A stretch of DNA of 5,507 nt from JAYWAM01 sp043782425 (GTDB lineage Bacteria; Pseudomonadota; Gammaproteobacteria; Burkholderiales; Usitatibacteraceae): the NCBI GenBank assembly GCA_043782425.1, contig JAYWAM010000184.1, positions 1-5,507 on the forward strand, read 5' to 3'. The notes under the pieces are model-generated. The model was not told the origin of the DNA. It did not search any database and was given only the letters and a program-made list of their open reading frames with translations. This document shows, piece by piece, positions 5,334 through 5,507 of the stretch. How positions within the stretch are numbered: the first letter of the stretch is position 1; each line of letters starts with the position of its first letter. A program made the position numbers and the translations under genes.

Positions 5334-5507
5334 AGGGAAAGATGAGCGATTTAGGCTTCGAAAGTACATGCGACCACGAGTTGTCGCTGCAACACGCTGA
5401 AGTCCACCACATACGGTAACAAACTCTTGGTATCGGTTCAATACGTAAAATCCGGAATTTGTATCCGAAGACGTGGTGAGACCAATACCTTTGGCTTAAA
5501 CCTAGAA
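5334..5507 (-). other. Upstream region of the Tpx gene
   Basis: About 175 bases reaching the window edge, with no recognisable gene on either strand. It presumably holds the promoter of the peroxidase gene. A TTGAAC at about 5444-5439 (minus) is followed at 17 bp only by a poor -10 (TACCGT), so I do not call a promoter. No obvious OxyR-type ATAG-N7-CTAT pattern is seen. Confidence 0.35.

Noticed and set aside
5319..5441. Upstream extension of the Tpx frame to an ATG at 5441
   Set aside because: It would place a good signal peptide 41 residues inside the protein, and the strong Shine-Dalgarno supports the ATG at 5318.
1..5507. CRISPR array, tRNA, rRNA or toxin-antitoxin/defence system
   Set aside because: No regularly spaced repeats, no tRNA-like cloverleaf, no rRNA motifs, and no protein outside the listed genes with such features.

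Overview
The window looks like a bacterial chromosome segment, most likely from a betaproteobacterium or a near gammaproteobacterial relative. The evidence is a full-length RecA that matches E. coli RecA numbering through its core motifs, the recA-recX order, and a periplasmic Tpx-type peroxidase beside them. This placement rests on recall of family sequences, not on a search.

Layout: (1) 5-394, plus strand: a small exported mono-haem class I cytochrome c. (2) 395-1340: a gene-poor, decayed stretch. Within it are two recognisable fragments: the C-terminal end of a bacterial SH3-domain protein on the minus strand (942-1076), and the last ~60 codons of an IS4-family transposase on the plus strand (~1077-1262), directly abutting it. 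(3) 1341-2550: an apparently complete IS630-family insertion sequence with 26-bp terminal inverted repeats (one mismatch), TA at both ends, and an intact 373-aa DDE transposase. (4) 2551-2852: the C-terminal part of a FabF-like beta-ketoacyl synthase, cut off at its 5' side by the IS630 element and also carrying an internal deletion and frameshift. (5) 2853-3086: no recognisable gene. (6) 3087-4545, minus strand: recX and recA, overlapping and probably cotranscribed. (7) 4651-5318, minus strand: a secreted thiol peroxidase (Tpx family) followed by a strong intrinsic terminator that separates it from recA.

The right third is a conserved housekeeping and stress module: homologous recombination and SOS (RecA), its modulator (RecX), and periplasmic peroxide detoxification (Tpx). 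The left two thirds are an insertion and deletion hotspot, where pieces of at least four unrelated genes or elements sit side by side. I found no convincing undescribed multi-gene system. The most interesting points are the single-cysteine, signal-peptide-bearing Tpx, which lacks the usual resolving cysteine, and the nested insertion and deletion history read from the IS4/SH3 and IS630/ketosynthase junctions.
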